NCBI GenBank assembly: GCA_024235755.1
Contig: JACKLV010000004.1
Location: forward strand, 1 to 64,000
Source of the DNA: Burkholderiales bacterium
GTDB taxonomy: Bacteria > Pseudomonadota > Gammaproteobacteria > Burkholderiales > Nitrosomonadaceae
Length of the DNA stretch: 64,000 nt
Direction of reading: 5' to 3'
The position numbers and the translations under genes were made by a program. Position 1 is the stretch's first letter. Every line of letters begins with the position of its first letter. Below the pieces are notes generated by a model. The model was not told the origin of the DNA, made no database searches, and saw nothing but the letters and a program-made list of their open reading frames with translations. Of this stretch, positions 43,554-54,330 are shown piece by piece.

Positions 43554-44426
43554 CTAATCTGTTTTCTTTGAGCTCCCGAACCGTTTCTCCAGCGCAGTAT
43601 GATCGTCCATCCGAATTATAGTCTTGAATGTTTCAAACGATAATTGTTGATTGATATGCTCTGTGCTACCGTCTTTTTTTAAAGTGTCGAAGCATTCGAT
43701 GAAAGCCTGCGTGGCCGAGAACAGGCCTGATAAGGCATAGGCCACGAGTTTGTAACCCATGTCTTCCAGTTCATTGAGTGGCAAGTTAGGTGTTTTGCCG
43801 CCTTCGATGATATTGGCAAATAATGGGGTTCCCTGAAAATGCCGGGCAATGGTGGATAATTCTTCCCTGGATTGCGGTGCTTCGATGAACAATACATCCG
43901 CACCTGCCATGAGATACTGTTCCCCGCGCTTAATTGCGCCATTGAGCCCTACCAGTGCACGGGCATCCGTACGTCCGACTATGACAAGACCGGAATCGCC
44001 GCGGGCGTATACTGCGGCTTTTATTTTTTCCACCTGCTCATGAGTGGAAATGATCTGCTTGCCTTCAAAATGACCGCATTTCTTAGGCCACACTTGATCT
44101 TCCAGAATGATTCCGGCGACATCGGTTTGTACGATTTCCTCGACAGTGCGAATGACATTCAGCGGATTGCCATAACCCGTGTCCATATCCGCGATCAACG
44201 GAATCGACACGCTATGCGCAATACGCTTGGCGGAATCGATCATTTCGCTGGCGGTTAAGTAGCCCAGATCCGGTTTGCCCAAAAGCGATGCGGCAATGCC
44301 GAATCCGCTGGAGAAAATATAATCAAATCCTGCCTGCTCGGCGGTCATGGCGCCAATACAATCGTAGACGGCCGGCGCGGCATGAATGCCGGGTTGTTCA
44401 ATTAAGGTGCGCAGCTTGTTTTTCAT
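43554..44426 (-). CDS. Isocitrate lyase/phosphoenolpyruvate mutase superfamily protein
   Basis: A 290-residue TIM-barrel enzyme of the ICL/PEPM superfamily. Visible features are PAVYDCIGAMTAEQAGF, IADMDTGYGNP (Mg site, residues 79-88), ILEDQ and KKCGH at 115-119. The cysteine matches the catalytic KRCGH/KKCGH loop of C-C lyases such as methylisocitrate lyase, so a lyase rather than a mutase is favoured. Candidate reactions include methylisocitrate-like cleavage, dimethylmalate lyase or oxaloacetate decarboxylation. Its ATG overlaps the mfd stop by four bases (ATGA), so it is translationally coupled to mfd, an uncommon partner. Confidence 0.85.
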   Translation of the reverse strand: MKNKLRTLIEQPGIHAAPAVYDCIGAMTAEQAGFDYIFSSGFGIAASLLGKPDLGYLTASEMIDSAKRIAHSVSIPLIADMDTGYGNPLNVIRTVEEIVQTDVAGIILEDQVWPKKCGHFEGKQIISTHEQVEKIKAAVYARGDSGLVIVGRTDARALVGLNGAIKRGEQYLMAGADVLFIEAPQSREELSTIARHFQGTPLFANIIEGGKTPNLPLNELEDMGYKLVAYALSGLFSATQAFIECFDTLKKDGSTEHINQQLSFETFKTIIRMDDHTALEKRFGSSKKTD

Positions 44427-47400
44427 GCTGATAGTGATTGAATCAAATTTTGAATTCTTAGAACCCGATTTTTTACCTCGGATATTTGTACTTGAACTTT
44501 AAGCCGTTCTGGGCCGGCAAGGGAATACTCACGTCCGCTTTGGATCAGTTGAATGATTCTGGCGGGATCAACCGGCGGTTCGGGTGTGAACTGTATTTGT
44601 ATGCTCTCGGCACTGGCGTCGATGCGGACAATACCAAGTGGTTTTGCGGCAATACGCAGGCGGTGGCAATCGAGTAGGGCTCTGGTCGAATCGGGTAGCA
44701 GTCCGAAGCGGTCGATCAATTCGCTTTGAATATCGTCGAGTTGTTCGCGATCGGTGCAGTTGGCCATGCGTTTGTATAAAACAAGGCGTTCGTGAATATC
44801 GTGACAGTAGTTGTCAGGGAGTAGAGCGGGTACATGCAGATTGATTTCAGTAGCAACGCCGAGCGGATGCTGCATGTCAGGTTCCTGTCCTTTTTTCAAT
44901 GACTGAATGGCGGTATCGAGCATGGCGCTGTACAGGCTGAATCCGACTTCCTGCATTTCGCCACTTTGGGATTCGCTCAATACGGCCCCGGCACCACGAA
45001 TTTCCAGATCGTGCATGGCTAGATAAAAACCCGAACCCAGTTCCTCCATGGCCTGGATCGCTTCCAGTCGTTTTTTGGCCTGAGCGTTAAGTGTCTGCAT
45101 GTCGGCAGTAAGCAAATAGGCGTATGCCTGATGATGCGAGCGTCCGACACGGCCACGCAACTGATGCAGTTGCGCCAAACCGAATTTGTTAGCGTTATTG
45201 ATGATAATGGTGTTTGCGCTGGGTACGTCAATGCCGGTTTCTATAATGGTGGTGCATAGTAGAATGTTGAAACGCTGCTGGTAAAAATCGCGCATTACAT
45301 GTTCCAGCTCTCGTTCGCGCATCTGGCCGTGTGCAATCTGAATTCGCGCCTCGGGCAACAGACCGGTTAGTTTGTCATACATATACTGAATGGTATTGAC
45401 TTCATTGTGCAGAAAATAAATCTGTCCGCCGCGTTTGAGCTCACGCAGACAGGCTTCACGAATGAGTCCCAGGGAGAAGTTGCTGACAAACGTTTTAATG
45501 GCTAATCGTCGTTGCGGCGCGGTCGCAATGATGGAAAAATCGCGCAGCCCTTCGAGTGACATCGCCAGAGTGCGCGGAATCGGCGTGGCAGTCAATGTCA
45601 ACACATCGACTTCAGCACGCAGTTTTTTGAGTTGTTCTTTCTGGCGGACGCCAAATCGGTGCTCTTCATCGATAATGACCAGGCCCAGGTTTTTGAATTT
45701 GACGCTTTTTTGAATCAATTTGTGCGTGCCGATGACGATATCGAGCTGGCCTTGGGCCAGCTCCTGTAATGTTTTGGTCTGTTCTTTGCCGCTGCGGAAA
45801 CGCGATAGTTCGGCGATTTTTACCGGCCAGTGGTCTGCGATCAGACCAAAACGATCGGAGAAATTCTGAAAATGCTGCTCCGCCAGCAGTGTTGTCGGCA
45901 CCAGAACTGCAACCTGCTTCCCGTCGGCCACAGTAATGAAGGCGGCTCGCAAGGCAACTTCGGTTTTGCCAAATCCCACATCGCCGCAGATCAATCGATC
46001 CATTGGCTTGTTTGACTTTAAATCCTCGATGACTGCATTGATAGCAGCGGCCTGATCGGCAGTTTCTTCGAAACCGAACCCTTCCGCAAAGGCCTCATAA
46101 TCATGCTGTTTAAATTGGAATGCATGTCCTTGCCGTGCCGCGCGTTGTGCGTACAAATTAAGCAGTTCGGCCGCGGTGTCGCGTACCTGTTGCATGGCTT
46201 TGCGCTTGGCCTTATCCCATTGGCTGCTGCCCAGTTTATGCAGCGGCGCCGCTTCGGGAGAAGCGCCACTGTAACGTCCGATCAGATACAGTTGAGAAAC
46301 CGGTACGTATAGCTTGTCGCCGCCTTCATACTCCAGGGTGAGAAACTCGCTCAGTTCATCTTTCCCACCTTCGCCGACGTCCATGCTGACCAATCCCAGA
46401 TAACGGCCAATGCCATGTTGCTCATGGACAACCGGGTCGCCAGGTTTGATTTCGGACAAGTCACGCAGAATATTGTCGGTTGAAGTGGTTTTGCGCGATT
46501 CCCGTTCACGGCGACCGGGTGCATGCGATGCGGCGTATAGTTCGCTTTCGGTTACAAAAGCGAATTTTTCTGTGCCGAGAATAAACCCATTGTAAAGCGA
46601 TGCTACGCTGAGCATAAAAGGCTGTGTACTCGACAGAAACTGTGCATAGTTTTCACAGGTTTGTGGATAGAGGCCATGCTGATTAAAATATTCTGCTATC
46701 AGCTCACGTCGCCCTTTGCTCTCGGCAACAACCAGCACACGCCCGCCGCTACCGGTATGACTGTCGACAAATGCTGCCAATAGCTCTAATGGATTATCTG
46801 CGTAACGGTTAACGGCAATTGACGGTAATGCAGAGGTTGCAAGCGGTTGGGCTTTTTTATCCTCTGCTTCGGACAGTAATTCGATGCGGGCATAGGATTT
46901 CAGTCTGCCGAAAAACACATCTGCGGGCAAAAACAGTTCTTCGGGCGGCAGTAACGGTCGGTCGAGATCAGCGTGCAGCAATTGATAACGGGATCGGGTA
47001 TCACGCCAGAATTCATCGAGTACCGACGGTACATCCTGATGCAGACAGACGACTGCCTCTTCGGGTAAATAATCAAACAGGGTGGCAGTTTGATCAAAAA
47101 ACAAGGGCAAATAGTATTCGATGCCGGCGGGTGCAATGCCTTTGCTGACATCTTTGTAAATCTGCCTCTTGGTAGGGTCGCCTTCAAATTTTTCACGGAA
47201 TTTACTGCGAAAACAGGTTCTTCCGGCTTCATCCAACGGGAATTCGCGCGCGGGTAACAGACGTATTTCGTTGACTGGATAGATGCTGCGCTGGGTATCG
47301 ACATCAAACGTGCGAATGCTGTCTATTTCATTATCCAGCAGATCGATACGGTAGGGTATTGCGCTGCCCATCGGGAACAGGTCGATCAGTCCACCCCGTA

Positions 47401-47881
47401 CGCTGTATTCGCCAGGTGAGAATACCTGCGTGACGTGTGAATAACCGGCCATGGTCATCTGATTACGTAACGCGGCTAAATCCAGTGACTCCCCTTTTTT
47501 TAGAAAAAAGGTATGCGCGGCAAGGTATTCACGCGGCAGAATACGGTACAAGGCTGTCGTTAACGGCACGATCATTACATCGCACGATTTGCTCATGATT
47601 TGATAAAGCGTTGCTAATCGCTCAGAAACCAGGTCATGGTGTGGTGAGAACGTATCGTAAGGCAGTGTTTCCCAATCGGGCAGCAGATGAATCCGCAATT
47701 CGGGATTGAAAAACGGTATTTCCTCCAGCAAACGCTGCGCTTCGCGTGCACTGGCTGTGACAATGACAAAGGGTTTTGTCTGCTGTGAGAATTGCGCTAA
47801 TACGAATGCATCGCTTGAACCTGCGTAACTGCAATAGCGTAGGATTTTTCCGGGAGTAGGGCGTGTAAACGGGTCAGACAT
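44423..47881 (-). CDS. mfd: Transcription-repair coupling factor
   Basis: DNA translocase that removes stalled RNA polymerase from lesions and recruits UvrA. At 1152 residues it is standard length. The N-terminal UvrB-homology part, the RNA polymerase-interaction domain and the RecG-like motor are recognisable. Motor motifs are GDVGFGKTEVALRAA (Walker A), DEEHRFG (DExH), LTATPIPRTL and QLRGRVGRS. The C-terminal TRCF domain follows. No frame disruption is seen. The ICL-family gene follows with a 4-base overlap. Confidence 0.97.
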   Translation of the reverse strand: MSDPFTRPTPGKILRYCSYAGSSDAFVLAQFSQQTKPFVIVTASAREAQRLLEEIPFFNPELRIHLLPDWETLPYDTFSPHHDLVSERLATLYQIMSKSCDVMIVPLTTALYRILPREYLAAHTFFLKKGESLDLAALRNQMTMAGYSHVTQVFSPGEYSVRGGLIDLFPMGSAIPYRIDLLDNEIDSIRTFDVDTQRSIYPVNEIRLLPAREFPLDEAGRTCFRSKFREKFEGDPTKRQIYKDVSKGIAPAGIEYYLPLFFDQTATLFDYLPEEAVVCLHQDVPSVLDEFWRDTRSRYQLLHADLDRPLLPPEELFLPADVFFGRLKSYARIELLSEAEDKKAQPLATSALPSIAVNRYADNPLELLAAFVDSHTGSGGRVLVVAESKGRRELIAEYFNQHGLYPQTCENYAQFLSSTQPFMLSVASLYNGFILGTEKFAFVTESELYAASHAPGRRERESRKTTSTDNILRDLSEIKPGDPVVHEQHGIGRYLGLVSMDVGEGGKDELSEFLTLEYEGGDKLYVPVSQLYLIGRYSGASPEAAPLHKLGSSQWDKAKRKAMQQVRDTAAELLNLYAQRAARQGHAFQFKQHDYEAFAEGFGFEETADQAAAINAVIEDLKSNKPMDRLICGDVGFGKTEVALRAAFITVADGKQVAVLVPTTLLAEQHFQNFSDRFGLIADHWPVKIAELSRFRSGKEQTKTLQELAQGQLDIVIGTHKLIQKSVKFKNLGLVIIDEEHRFGVRQKEQLKKLRAEVDVLTLTATPIPRTLAMSLEGLRDFSIIATAPQRRLAIKTFVSNFSLGLIREACLRELKRGGQIYFLHNEVNTIQYMYDKLTGLLPEARIQIAHGQMRERELEHVMRDFYQQRFNILLCTTIIETGIDVPSANTIIINNANKFGLAQLHQLRGRVGRSHHQAYAYLLTADMQTLNAQAKKRLEAIQAMEELGSGFYLAMHDLEIRGAGAVLSESQSGEMQEVGFSLYSAMLDTAIQSLKKGQEPDMQHPLGVATEINLHVPALLPDNYCHDIHERLVLYKRMANCTDREQLDDIQSELIDRFGLLPDSTRALLDCHRLRIAAKPLGIVRIDASAESIQIQFTPEPPVDPARIIQLIQSGREYSLAGPERLKVQVQISEVKNRVLRIQNLIQSLSA

Positions 47882-48297
47882 ACTATGAAATAATTATCGG
47901 GGCTCATCGCGTAAGTGCACGTGCGTGATAAAGCGATGACGTAAGACGCCTTATTATATGTCATTTTGTGGTGTGGTTACGATCCCGGATTATGCCTGTA
48001 TTTAAACGGTCTTGAGTTCAAAAAATAATTTGTGGGCGAGAATGCGGCTTTAGATGAATTTTTTACTCAATTATTACTCATTTTGCCGTAAATAAACATT
48101 AGTGTGCGCATTAACGAGACAGTGCCAAGCCGATAGACCGGTCACGGTTAGCATAAACAGATCCAACCGATGTTCAGGTTTCTTTCTTTGCTTGATAAAA
48201 ATGGTACGTTAAACGGTCGCATAGATACGCAGACTGCGAAAGAAACAGTCAGATTGGTTAATAAAAACAGAAACGAACATAAATTTAAGACGCCCTG
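47882..48297. other. Divergent intergenic region between mfd and the HDOD gene
   Basis: 416 bases with no supported gene. Promoters for both flanking genes are expected here, but no confident elements are visible. Confidence 0.4.
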
Positions 48298-49854
48298 ATG
48301 AATACCTCAAATGAAAATGAAGTAATATCGATCAAGGATAAATTGATTGACTTGATCCAAAACGACCCTGATTTGCCGACACTTGGCAACTCTATATCCA
48401 AAGTGGTTCAATTGACTTCTTCAGACGAACAGTCATTGGAACAATTGAGCAATTTCATTTTGTCGGATCCGTCGCTGACACTGAAGATCCTTCGATTGTC
48501 CAATTCAATTACGTATCGTTCATCGGCAATGGCGGTAACCAGTATTTCAACTGCGATTCAGTTGTTGGGCTTGAATACCATTAAAGCCTGCGCATTGGCC
48601 ATGATTATGGTTGACGGCATGCCGCACAAACATGCCAAAGCCGTGCGCACCGAATTGAAGCTGGCGCTGTCTGCCAGCCTGATCGGGCGCAGTCTTGCTA
48701 AACGTAGTGCCTATCCCAATGCGGACGAAGTAACGATTGCCGCATTGTTTAAGAATATAGGGCGGCTCATTTTGGCCGCCTACGATGACCGCCTGTATTA
48801 CGAGACGATGGCGCTGACTAGAGAAAAAGAATACACCGAGGCACGCGCTTCGTTACAAAAACTTGGTTGTACCTTTCACTGGCTTACAGAATTTGCACTG
48901 CGTGAATGGAATATTCCGGATTCGATCATTCAAGCGATGAAGCTGTTACCGGGGACAACACTCAAATCCCCAAAAAACCGGAATGAATGGATGCAACAAG
49001 TAACTGAGTTCAGTAATCATGCAGCACTAATGGCTGCATCAGACAGCGGGGCTATCCCAGTGCCGTCAGCCGATGATTTGTTAAACCGATTTGGTAAAGC
49101 GCTGCATCTCGATGCTTCTCGATTAAAAGCTCTGGTCGATGAATCTTCAGGGCAGATTCAGACTATCTGCAGTCAGATTTCGAATATGCAGTCCGACAAT
49201 AAAATGGAAGGGCAGTCATGTTGCGATAAAGCTATGAGTGATTCAGAAGCTGAATTCTCAGATTGTCAATTATTCGATTCTGAAGCTGCACAACTGCAAA
49301 CGGAAGACTGTCATAAAAGCGGCAAGCCATTCAATGCAGCAGACCGGTTGTTAACGGGTATTCAGGAGGTTTCTGAAATGCTTGCTTCCAGCCAGTTCAA
49401 TCTCAGTTCTTTGATGATGCTGGTGCTGGAAACTTACTACAACAGTCTGGGTTTTAAATTTGTTACCATCTGTCTGAAGGATGTTAAAACCAATCAATTT
49501 CGGGCAAGAAATTCACTTGGGTTTGATCACGAAAAAATCCGCGATAAGTTTGTTTTCCCGGATACCAAGTCAAGCGATTTGTTCAGTATGGCCTTAAAGC
49601 GTAATGTCGATTTGTCTATTTCCGATGCAACGGAAACCAAAATCCGCAATGCATTACCAGACTGGCATACGAAATTATTACCTCATACCAAGAGTTTTAT
49701 ATTGCTGCCACTGGTCGTTCAAAATGACAAACCGGTTGGCTTGATTTATGCGGACAGATCGGTAATTGCGCATGAAGGAATCACGACAAACGAAATGCGA
49801 TTGATTAAATCGCTGAAAGCACAGATTCTGGTTGCGCTAAACGATAAAAGGTAG
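48298..49854 (+). CDS. HDOD domain protein with C-terminal GAF-like domain
   Basis: A 518-residue cytoplasmic signalling protein. The N-terminal HDOD domain (about residues 15-215) has LPTLGNSISKVVQLTSSD, ILSDPSLTLKILRLSNS and KNIGRLILAAYDDR. A serine- and acid-rich linker (about 300-340) leads into a GAF-like domain (about 350-515) ending LPLVVQNDKPVGLIYADR. HDOD proteins usually lack the catalytic HD pair and act in regulation or stress signalling. It is convergent with the Lon-like protease gene, with only 5 bases between stops. Confidence 0.85.
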   Translation: MNTSNENEVISIKDKLIDLIQNDPDLPTLGNSISKVVQLTSSDEQSLEQLSNFILSDPSLTLKILRLSNSITYRSSAMAVTSISTAIQLLGLNTIKACALAMIMVDGMPHKHAKAVRTELKLALSASLIGRSLAKRSAYPNADEVTIAALFKNIGRLILAAYDDRLYYETMALTREKEYTEARASLQKLGCTFHWLTEFALREWNIPDSIIQAMKLLPGTTLKSPKNRNEWMQQVTEFSNHAALMAASDSGAIPVPSADDLLNRFGKALHLDASRLKALVDESSGQIQTICSQISNMQSDNKMEGQSCCDKAMSDSEAEFSDCQLFDSEAAQLQTEDCHKSGKPFNAADRLLTGIQEVSEMLASSQFNLSSLMMLVLETYYNSLGFKFVTICLKDVKTNQFRARNSLGFDHEKIRDKFVFPDTKSSDLFSMALKRNVDLSISDATETKIRNALPDWHTKLLPHTKSFILLPLVVQNDKPVGLIYADRSVIAHEGITTNEMRLIKSLKAQILVALNDKR

Positions 49855-49859
49855 GTGGT

Positions 49860-52289
49860 TCAAGACGCATCCGGTCTGGAATGAAATGCCTGACAGGCAT
49901 AGCGGAAATCGATTAATGTTTTTTCAGCATGACCCAGAACAGTTTTGGCAGGATATTTTTTTATTTTCTTTTTTTCCGATAAACCGGAAGTAATGCCGGT
50001 CAGTAATTCGATGCCTTCCGTGACATGCTGCATGGTATAAATATGGAATAGTCCCTGTTCAACTGCTTGAATAACATCGTGGTTGAGCATCAAATGTCTT
50101 TTGTTGCGATACGGTATTAGAACGCCCTGTTCACCACTTAAACCAAATCTTGCGCAAATATTGAAAAAACCTTCTATCTTGTCATTAATGCCACCGACAG
50201 GCAAGACTTCGCCATATTGGTTTAATGCGCCGGTTATTGCAATACATTGTTTAACCGGAATTCGGGATAACGAAGATAGCAGTGCAAAAAACTCTGCGCA
50301 GGATGCTGAATCACCTTCGATGCCGGTATATTCCTGTTCAAAAACGATTGATGCGCTCAGTGCAAGCGGCGTTATATGCGCAAACAAAGCGGATAAATAG
50401 TTTTGCAGTATTAAAACGCCTTTATCATGAATAGGCCCTGACATGTCAACTTCATGTGCAATATTCAGTAACCCGGTTTCTCCGGCAAAGCTGCGCGCAG
50501 TGACACGTACCGGTGCGCCAAAACAGTGATCGCCCATTTCGATCAAGGTAATTGCATTTAACTGACCTATTTTTTCACCGTTCAGCGCTATCATTATGTC
50601 ACCATCAGTGATGGTTTCCAGTAACCACTGATCCGGTGCGTTATGACGAGCGGCGCGTGCCTGCAGTGCAGTCATTACATCATCAATTTCTACTAACTTG
50701 CCTTTATGGGTTTTACATTGTGCTGTGCTTTCCAAAACGAGCATTTCCATACGTGCAAAGATTGCACTTTGGCGCGTTTGGTCGTCAACTTCGCGGTGTG
50801 ACTCCTCCAGCAAGCGGGCTACAGCGGCGGCGGAAAAATGCGGTAGTTTTTTTAACTGACAAGTATGCGCTATAAAAACGGACGATGCGTGATATGTTTC
50901 CGAATTTGATTTAAAGCTGTCGGTAAAATCGACTTTGACACGAAAGCGGCGCATGAACTCCGGATCTTCATGTTGCAGATAGTAATAATCTTCACGTGAA
51001 CCGATTAAAACGATTTTTATATTGACATCCACAGCTTCCGGTTCAATCGAGGCGGGGATGTTCGCGGCGAATGTAGATGCCGATTCTTCAATTTGCAGCC
51101 GTTTACTGCGCAGTAAACGGCATAACCTGATCCAGACCGATGGATCTGTCAGCAAGTCGTTTAAATGCAGCATAATGAAACCGCCATGCGCCTTATGCAG
51201 ACTCCCGGCACGGATGTGCATGAAATCGGTCTTAACCTTGGCCTCTTCGAACTGATAGTCTATGTTGCCAAAAAGAGAATGCAGGTGCGGATTATCTTCA
51301 ACAATGACCGGTGCGCCCTGGAGCCCGGAATTGTCGACCACCAGATTAATTTGGTAGCGAAATAATATGTCGTCTAGTGAATTGGGTTGTTTTGCGTCAG
51401 CAGTAGGATCAGTTTCAATAGATACTGATTCAAACAGGGATAGATTATCAAGAATATCCTGCATCACTTGATCCAGAAAAAGCTTTAACCGTTTGTTTTT
51501 TCTGAGTGTAGGGTGCAGGCTGTCGCATAAGGTGTTAAAATGCTGATCGAGAACCGGTTGAATGCTGTTGCGTTTAAGTGTAGCAAGCGCATTTCTTTTA
51601 TCATTCTCAACGCACTTGACTGCTTCAAAATATCGAATGATTTCTGCGTGTAATTCCTGTTCGGTTTGATCTATTTTCGCCCGTCGCGTTTTTGGCAGTT
51701 TAAAAAGCTCGTCTTCGGTCAGAATTTTTCCTTTGTTATCACGCATTGTGAAAACGATCTGTTCTGTTTCCCGCCGTATGGAAAAATTTCTTGTTTCTGC
51801 ATACGCATCCAGTTGCGCATAAAGTTCTGTTTCAGTTGCCTTGAATTTTTTCAGCATTCGATCATGTTTGATTTTGAAATCCTGGCCATTCAGGCAAAGC
51901 GTTATTTCATCCAATAGGGTTTCCGTCAATTTTTCCAGAGAATTGTGCAGCAAGCGCCCCTGTCCGGCAGGTGTGCGCAGTGCAACGGGCTTTTCAGGTG
52001 TGGTGAAGTTGTAGAGATAGCATAAATCTGGGGGCACAGCACTTTTCTTTGCGGCTTCAATCATGGCCTGATGTAATAACGAAGACCGGCCGCTCCCTGC
52101 TTCGCCAAGTACAAACAGATGATAATCAGGCAGCTGCATGGCCAGTCCGAAATTTGCAGCGGTTTTTGCACGTTCCTGGCCAATCCAGGAAAGCGAAGAC
52201 TGTAATAACGCCGAAGTATCTTTAAATCCAAGTGTGTCCGGATCAATATTCATGCGCAGCTCGGATGATCGCAGGTGTGTTGTCGGCAT
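49860..52289 (-). CDS. Lon-related AAA+ ATP-dependent protease (YcbZ/LonH type)
   Basis: A 809-residue ATP-dependent serine protease. The P-loop region is LGEAGSGRSSLLHQ at about residue 57, where Arg takes the usual Lys position. The C-terminal Lon protease domain contains the catalytic-serine context GDSASCAEFF and the catalytic-lysine context VGGINDKIEGFF. The domain order and length fit the LonB-like/YcbZ family of soluble bacterial members. The ATG at 52289 is used; a later one begins MNIDPDTLG. It probably degrades damaged or regulatory proteins. Confidence 0.9.
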   Translation of the reverse strand: MPTTHLRSSELRMNIDPDTLGFKDTSALLQSSLSWIGQERAKTAANFGLAMQLPDYHLFVLGEAGSGRSSLLHQAMIEAAKKSAVPPDLCYLYNFTTPEKPVALRTPAGQGRLLHNSLEKLTETLLDEITLCLNGQDFKIKHDRMLKKFKATETELYAQLDAYAETRNFSIRRETEQIVFTMRDNKGKILTEDELFKLPKTRRAKIDQTEQELHAEIIRYFEAVKCVENDKRNALATLKRNSIQPVLDQHFNTLCDSLHPTLRKNKRLKLFLDQVMQDILDNLSLFESVSIETDPTADAKQPNSLDDILFRYQINLVVDNSGLQGAPVIVEDNPHLHSLFGNIDYQFEEAKVKTDFMHIRAGSLHKAHGGFIMLHLNDLLTDPSVWIRLCRLLRSKRLQIEESASTFAANIPASIEPEAVDVNIKIVLIGSREDYYYLQHEDPEFMRRFRVKVDFTDSFKSNSETYHASSVFIAHTCQLKKLPHFSAAAVARLLEESHREVDDQTRQSAIFARMEMLVLESTAQCKTHKGKLVEIDDVMTALQARAARHNAPDQWLLETITDGDIMIALNGEKIGQLNAITLIEMGDHCFGAPVRVTARSFAGETGLLNIAHEVDMSGPIHDKGVLILQNYLSALFAHITPLALSASIVFEQEYTGIEGDSASCAEFFALLSSLSRIPVKQCIAITGALNQYGEVLPVGGINDKIEGFFNICARFGLSGEQGVLIPYRNKRHLMLNHDVIQAVEQGLFHIYTMQHVTEGIELLTGITSGLSEKKKIKKYPAKTVLGHAEKTLIDFRYACQAFHSRPDAS

Positions 52290-52432
52290 ATGTCAATAGA
52301 ACCTGTAAAAATGTGTTTGTTGTTTTATTTATATTTTATCTGCTTGCGGGTATTAAACACCGAATCAATCTGCAAAACTATCGGAACCCCATCAACTGAC
52401 CATGATCGTGCCGACTCTCAGCGTCAAACAAT

Positions 52433-54325
52433 CTATTCAAATCCGAGGAATCCGCCCGACTGATGATTCCAAAGCTGCGCATACAATTGATTGTTGGCGA
52501 TCAGCATGGCATGCGAACCCTGTTCAACAATGCGCCCTTTATCCAAGACAATGAGTCTGTCCATTGCCGCGATGGTAGATAGGCGATGCGCAATGGCAAT
52601 GACGGTTTTTCCCTGCATTAACTGGTAAAGGCTTTGCTGAATACTTGCTTCTACTTCCGAGTCCAGCGCTGAAGTCGCTTCGTCCAGCACAAGAATCGGC
52701 GCGTCTTTCAAAAGTACGCGCGCAATGGCTATACGTTGCCGCTGTCCGCCGGACAATGTCACGCCACGTTCGCCAACATGCGCATCATAGCCACGTCGCC
52801 CCTTGATATCCTGCAATGTCATAATAAATTCATGTGCTTGGGCTTTCTTGGCTGCAGCAATCATCTGGGCTTCAGTCGCATCTGGTTTTCCGAACAGAAT
52901 ATTGTCACGAACGGAACGGTGTAATAACGAGGTGTCCTGTGTCACCATGGCGATATTATTGCGCAGGCTATCCTGAGTTACCATGTGAATATCTTGTCCG
53001 TCAATAGTTATTTTGCCTTGTTGAAGATCATAAAAACGTAATAATAAATTTACAAATGTGGACTTGCCGGAACCTGAGCGGCCAACGACGCCGACTTTTT
53101 CGCCGTGCTTTATTTTAATACTCAGGTTTTGAAAAATTTTGGGCGCGACTCTGGAGCGGTCTGCAAAGGCAGTTTCATTAGAGGTGGCTTCAGGATCATC
53201 TGAGTGGTAGGAAAAGCCGACATTTTCAAACTGAATTGTGCCTCGTAAAACATGTAACGTGGCTGCATTGGGTCTATCTTTAACGATTTGTGGGTTTGAT
53301 AAAGTATTGATTCCGTCTTGCACCGTACCTATGTTCTCGAATAATGTGTTGACTTCCCACATTATCCAGTGCGACATGCCGGTCAAACGGATTGCCAGAC
53401 TCATGACGATGGCGATTGCGCCTGGTCCGATTGCATGATTCATCCAGAGATATAAACCCAGTGCACATATAGTAAAGACTAGCAGCATGTTGATTGTCCA
53501 GACACAGATGTTCAGCCAGGTTGCCAGGCGCATTTGCGGATGAACTGTCGCCATAAACTCCTGCATGCCCGTTTTGGCATATGCTGATTCGCGTTCGCTG
53601 TGAGAAAACAGTTTTAATGTTGTGATGTTGGTATAGCTGTCGACAATTCGTCCAGTCATCATGGAACGAGCGTCTGCCTGTAACGTAGAAATGCGTTTGA
53701 GTTGCGGCACAAAATGGGACAGGATACTGATGTATGCAACCAGCCAGATTAATAAAGGTATGCATAAACGCAGGTCGGCTTCAGCGACCAATAACAAGGT
53801 TGTGACAAGGTAGACGGCTACAAAAAGCATCACATCAAGCAGTTTCAGGACCGTCTCGCGCACCGCGAGTGCTGTCTGCATGACTTTAGTGGCGATTCGG
53901 CCGCTGAATTCATGTTGAAAAAAAGTGTAGCTCTGGTTAAGCAGATACCGGTGGGCCAGCCAGCGAACCCGCATCGGGAAATTTCCCATGAGCGTTTGTT
54001 GAATGATCAGGGAATGCAACAATACAATTACCGGTATGAAGATCAGAATGAAAATTGACATGGCCAGTAGCATTGGCCATTCAGTATAGAGAAAGTGTTC
54101 TGTGTTTTGTTCAGCCAGCCAATCAACCATTTGTCCGAGAATGCCGTACAATAAGGCTTCACTGATGGCGAGACAAGTGGTCAGGATGGCCAGCAAAATC
54201 AGATAGGGTTCAATACCCCGGATATAATGGCGACAGAACTGGTATACCCCCTTGGGAGGTTCAGTTGGATGCTCAGGAGGGAAGGGTGTGATCAGCCGCT
54301 CAAAAAAACCAAACATGGTTTTCAT
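52433..54325 (-). CDS. ABC transporter, fused ATP-binding and permease subunit
   Basis: A 630-residue half-transporter of the MsbA/LmrA exporter type: five to six transmembrane segments in residues 30-330, then a nucleotide-binding domain. Walker A is GRSGSGKST, the signature LSGGQRQR and the Walker B ILVLDEATSALD, and the H-loop AHRLSTI follow. It should act as a homodimer exporting a lipid, drug or peptide. It is downstream of the TraB-family gene with a 5-base gap, so the two are co-transcribed. The substrate is unknown. Confidence 0.92.
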   Translation of the reverse strand: MKTMFGFFERLITPFPPEHPTEPPKGVYQFCRHYIRGIEPYLILLAILTTCLAISEALLYGILGQMVDWLAEQNTEHFLYTEWPMLLAMSIFILIFIPVIVLLHSLIIQQTLMGNFPMRVRWLAHRYLLNQSYTFFQHEFSGRIATKVMQTALAVRETVLKLLDVMLFVAVYLVTTLLLVAEADLRLCIPLLIWLVAYISILSHFVPQLKRISTLQADARSMMTGRIVDSYTNITTLKLFSHSERESAYAKTGMQEFMATVHPQMRLATWLNICVWTINMLLVFTICALGLYLWMNHAIGPGAIAIVMSLAIRLTGMSHWIMWEVNTLFENIGTVQDGINTLSNPQIVKDRPNAATLHVLRGTIQFENVGFSYHSDDPEATSNETAFADRSRVAPKIFQNLSIKIKHGEKVGVVGRSGSGKSTFVNLLLRFYDLQQGKITIDGQDIHMVTQDSLRNNIAMVTQDTSLLHRSVRDNILFGKPDATEAQMIAAAKKAQAHEFIMTLQDIKGRRGYDAHVGERGVTLSGGQRQRIAIARVLLKDAPILVLDEATSALDSEVEASIQQSLYQLMQGKTVIAIAHRLSTIAAMDRLIVLDKGRIVEQGSHAMLIANNQLYAQLWNHQSGGFLGFE

Positions 54326-54330
54326 GAGAT

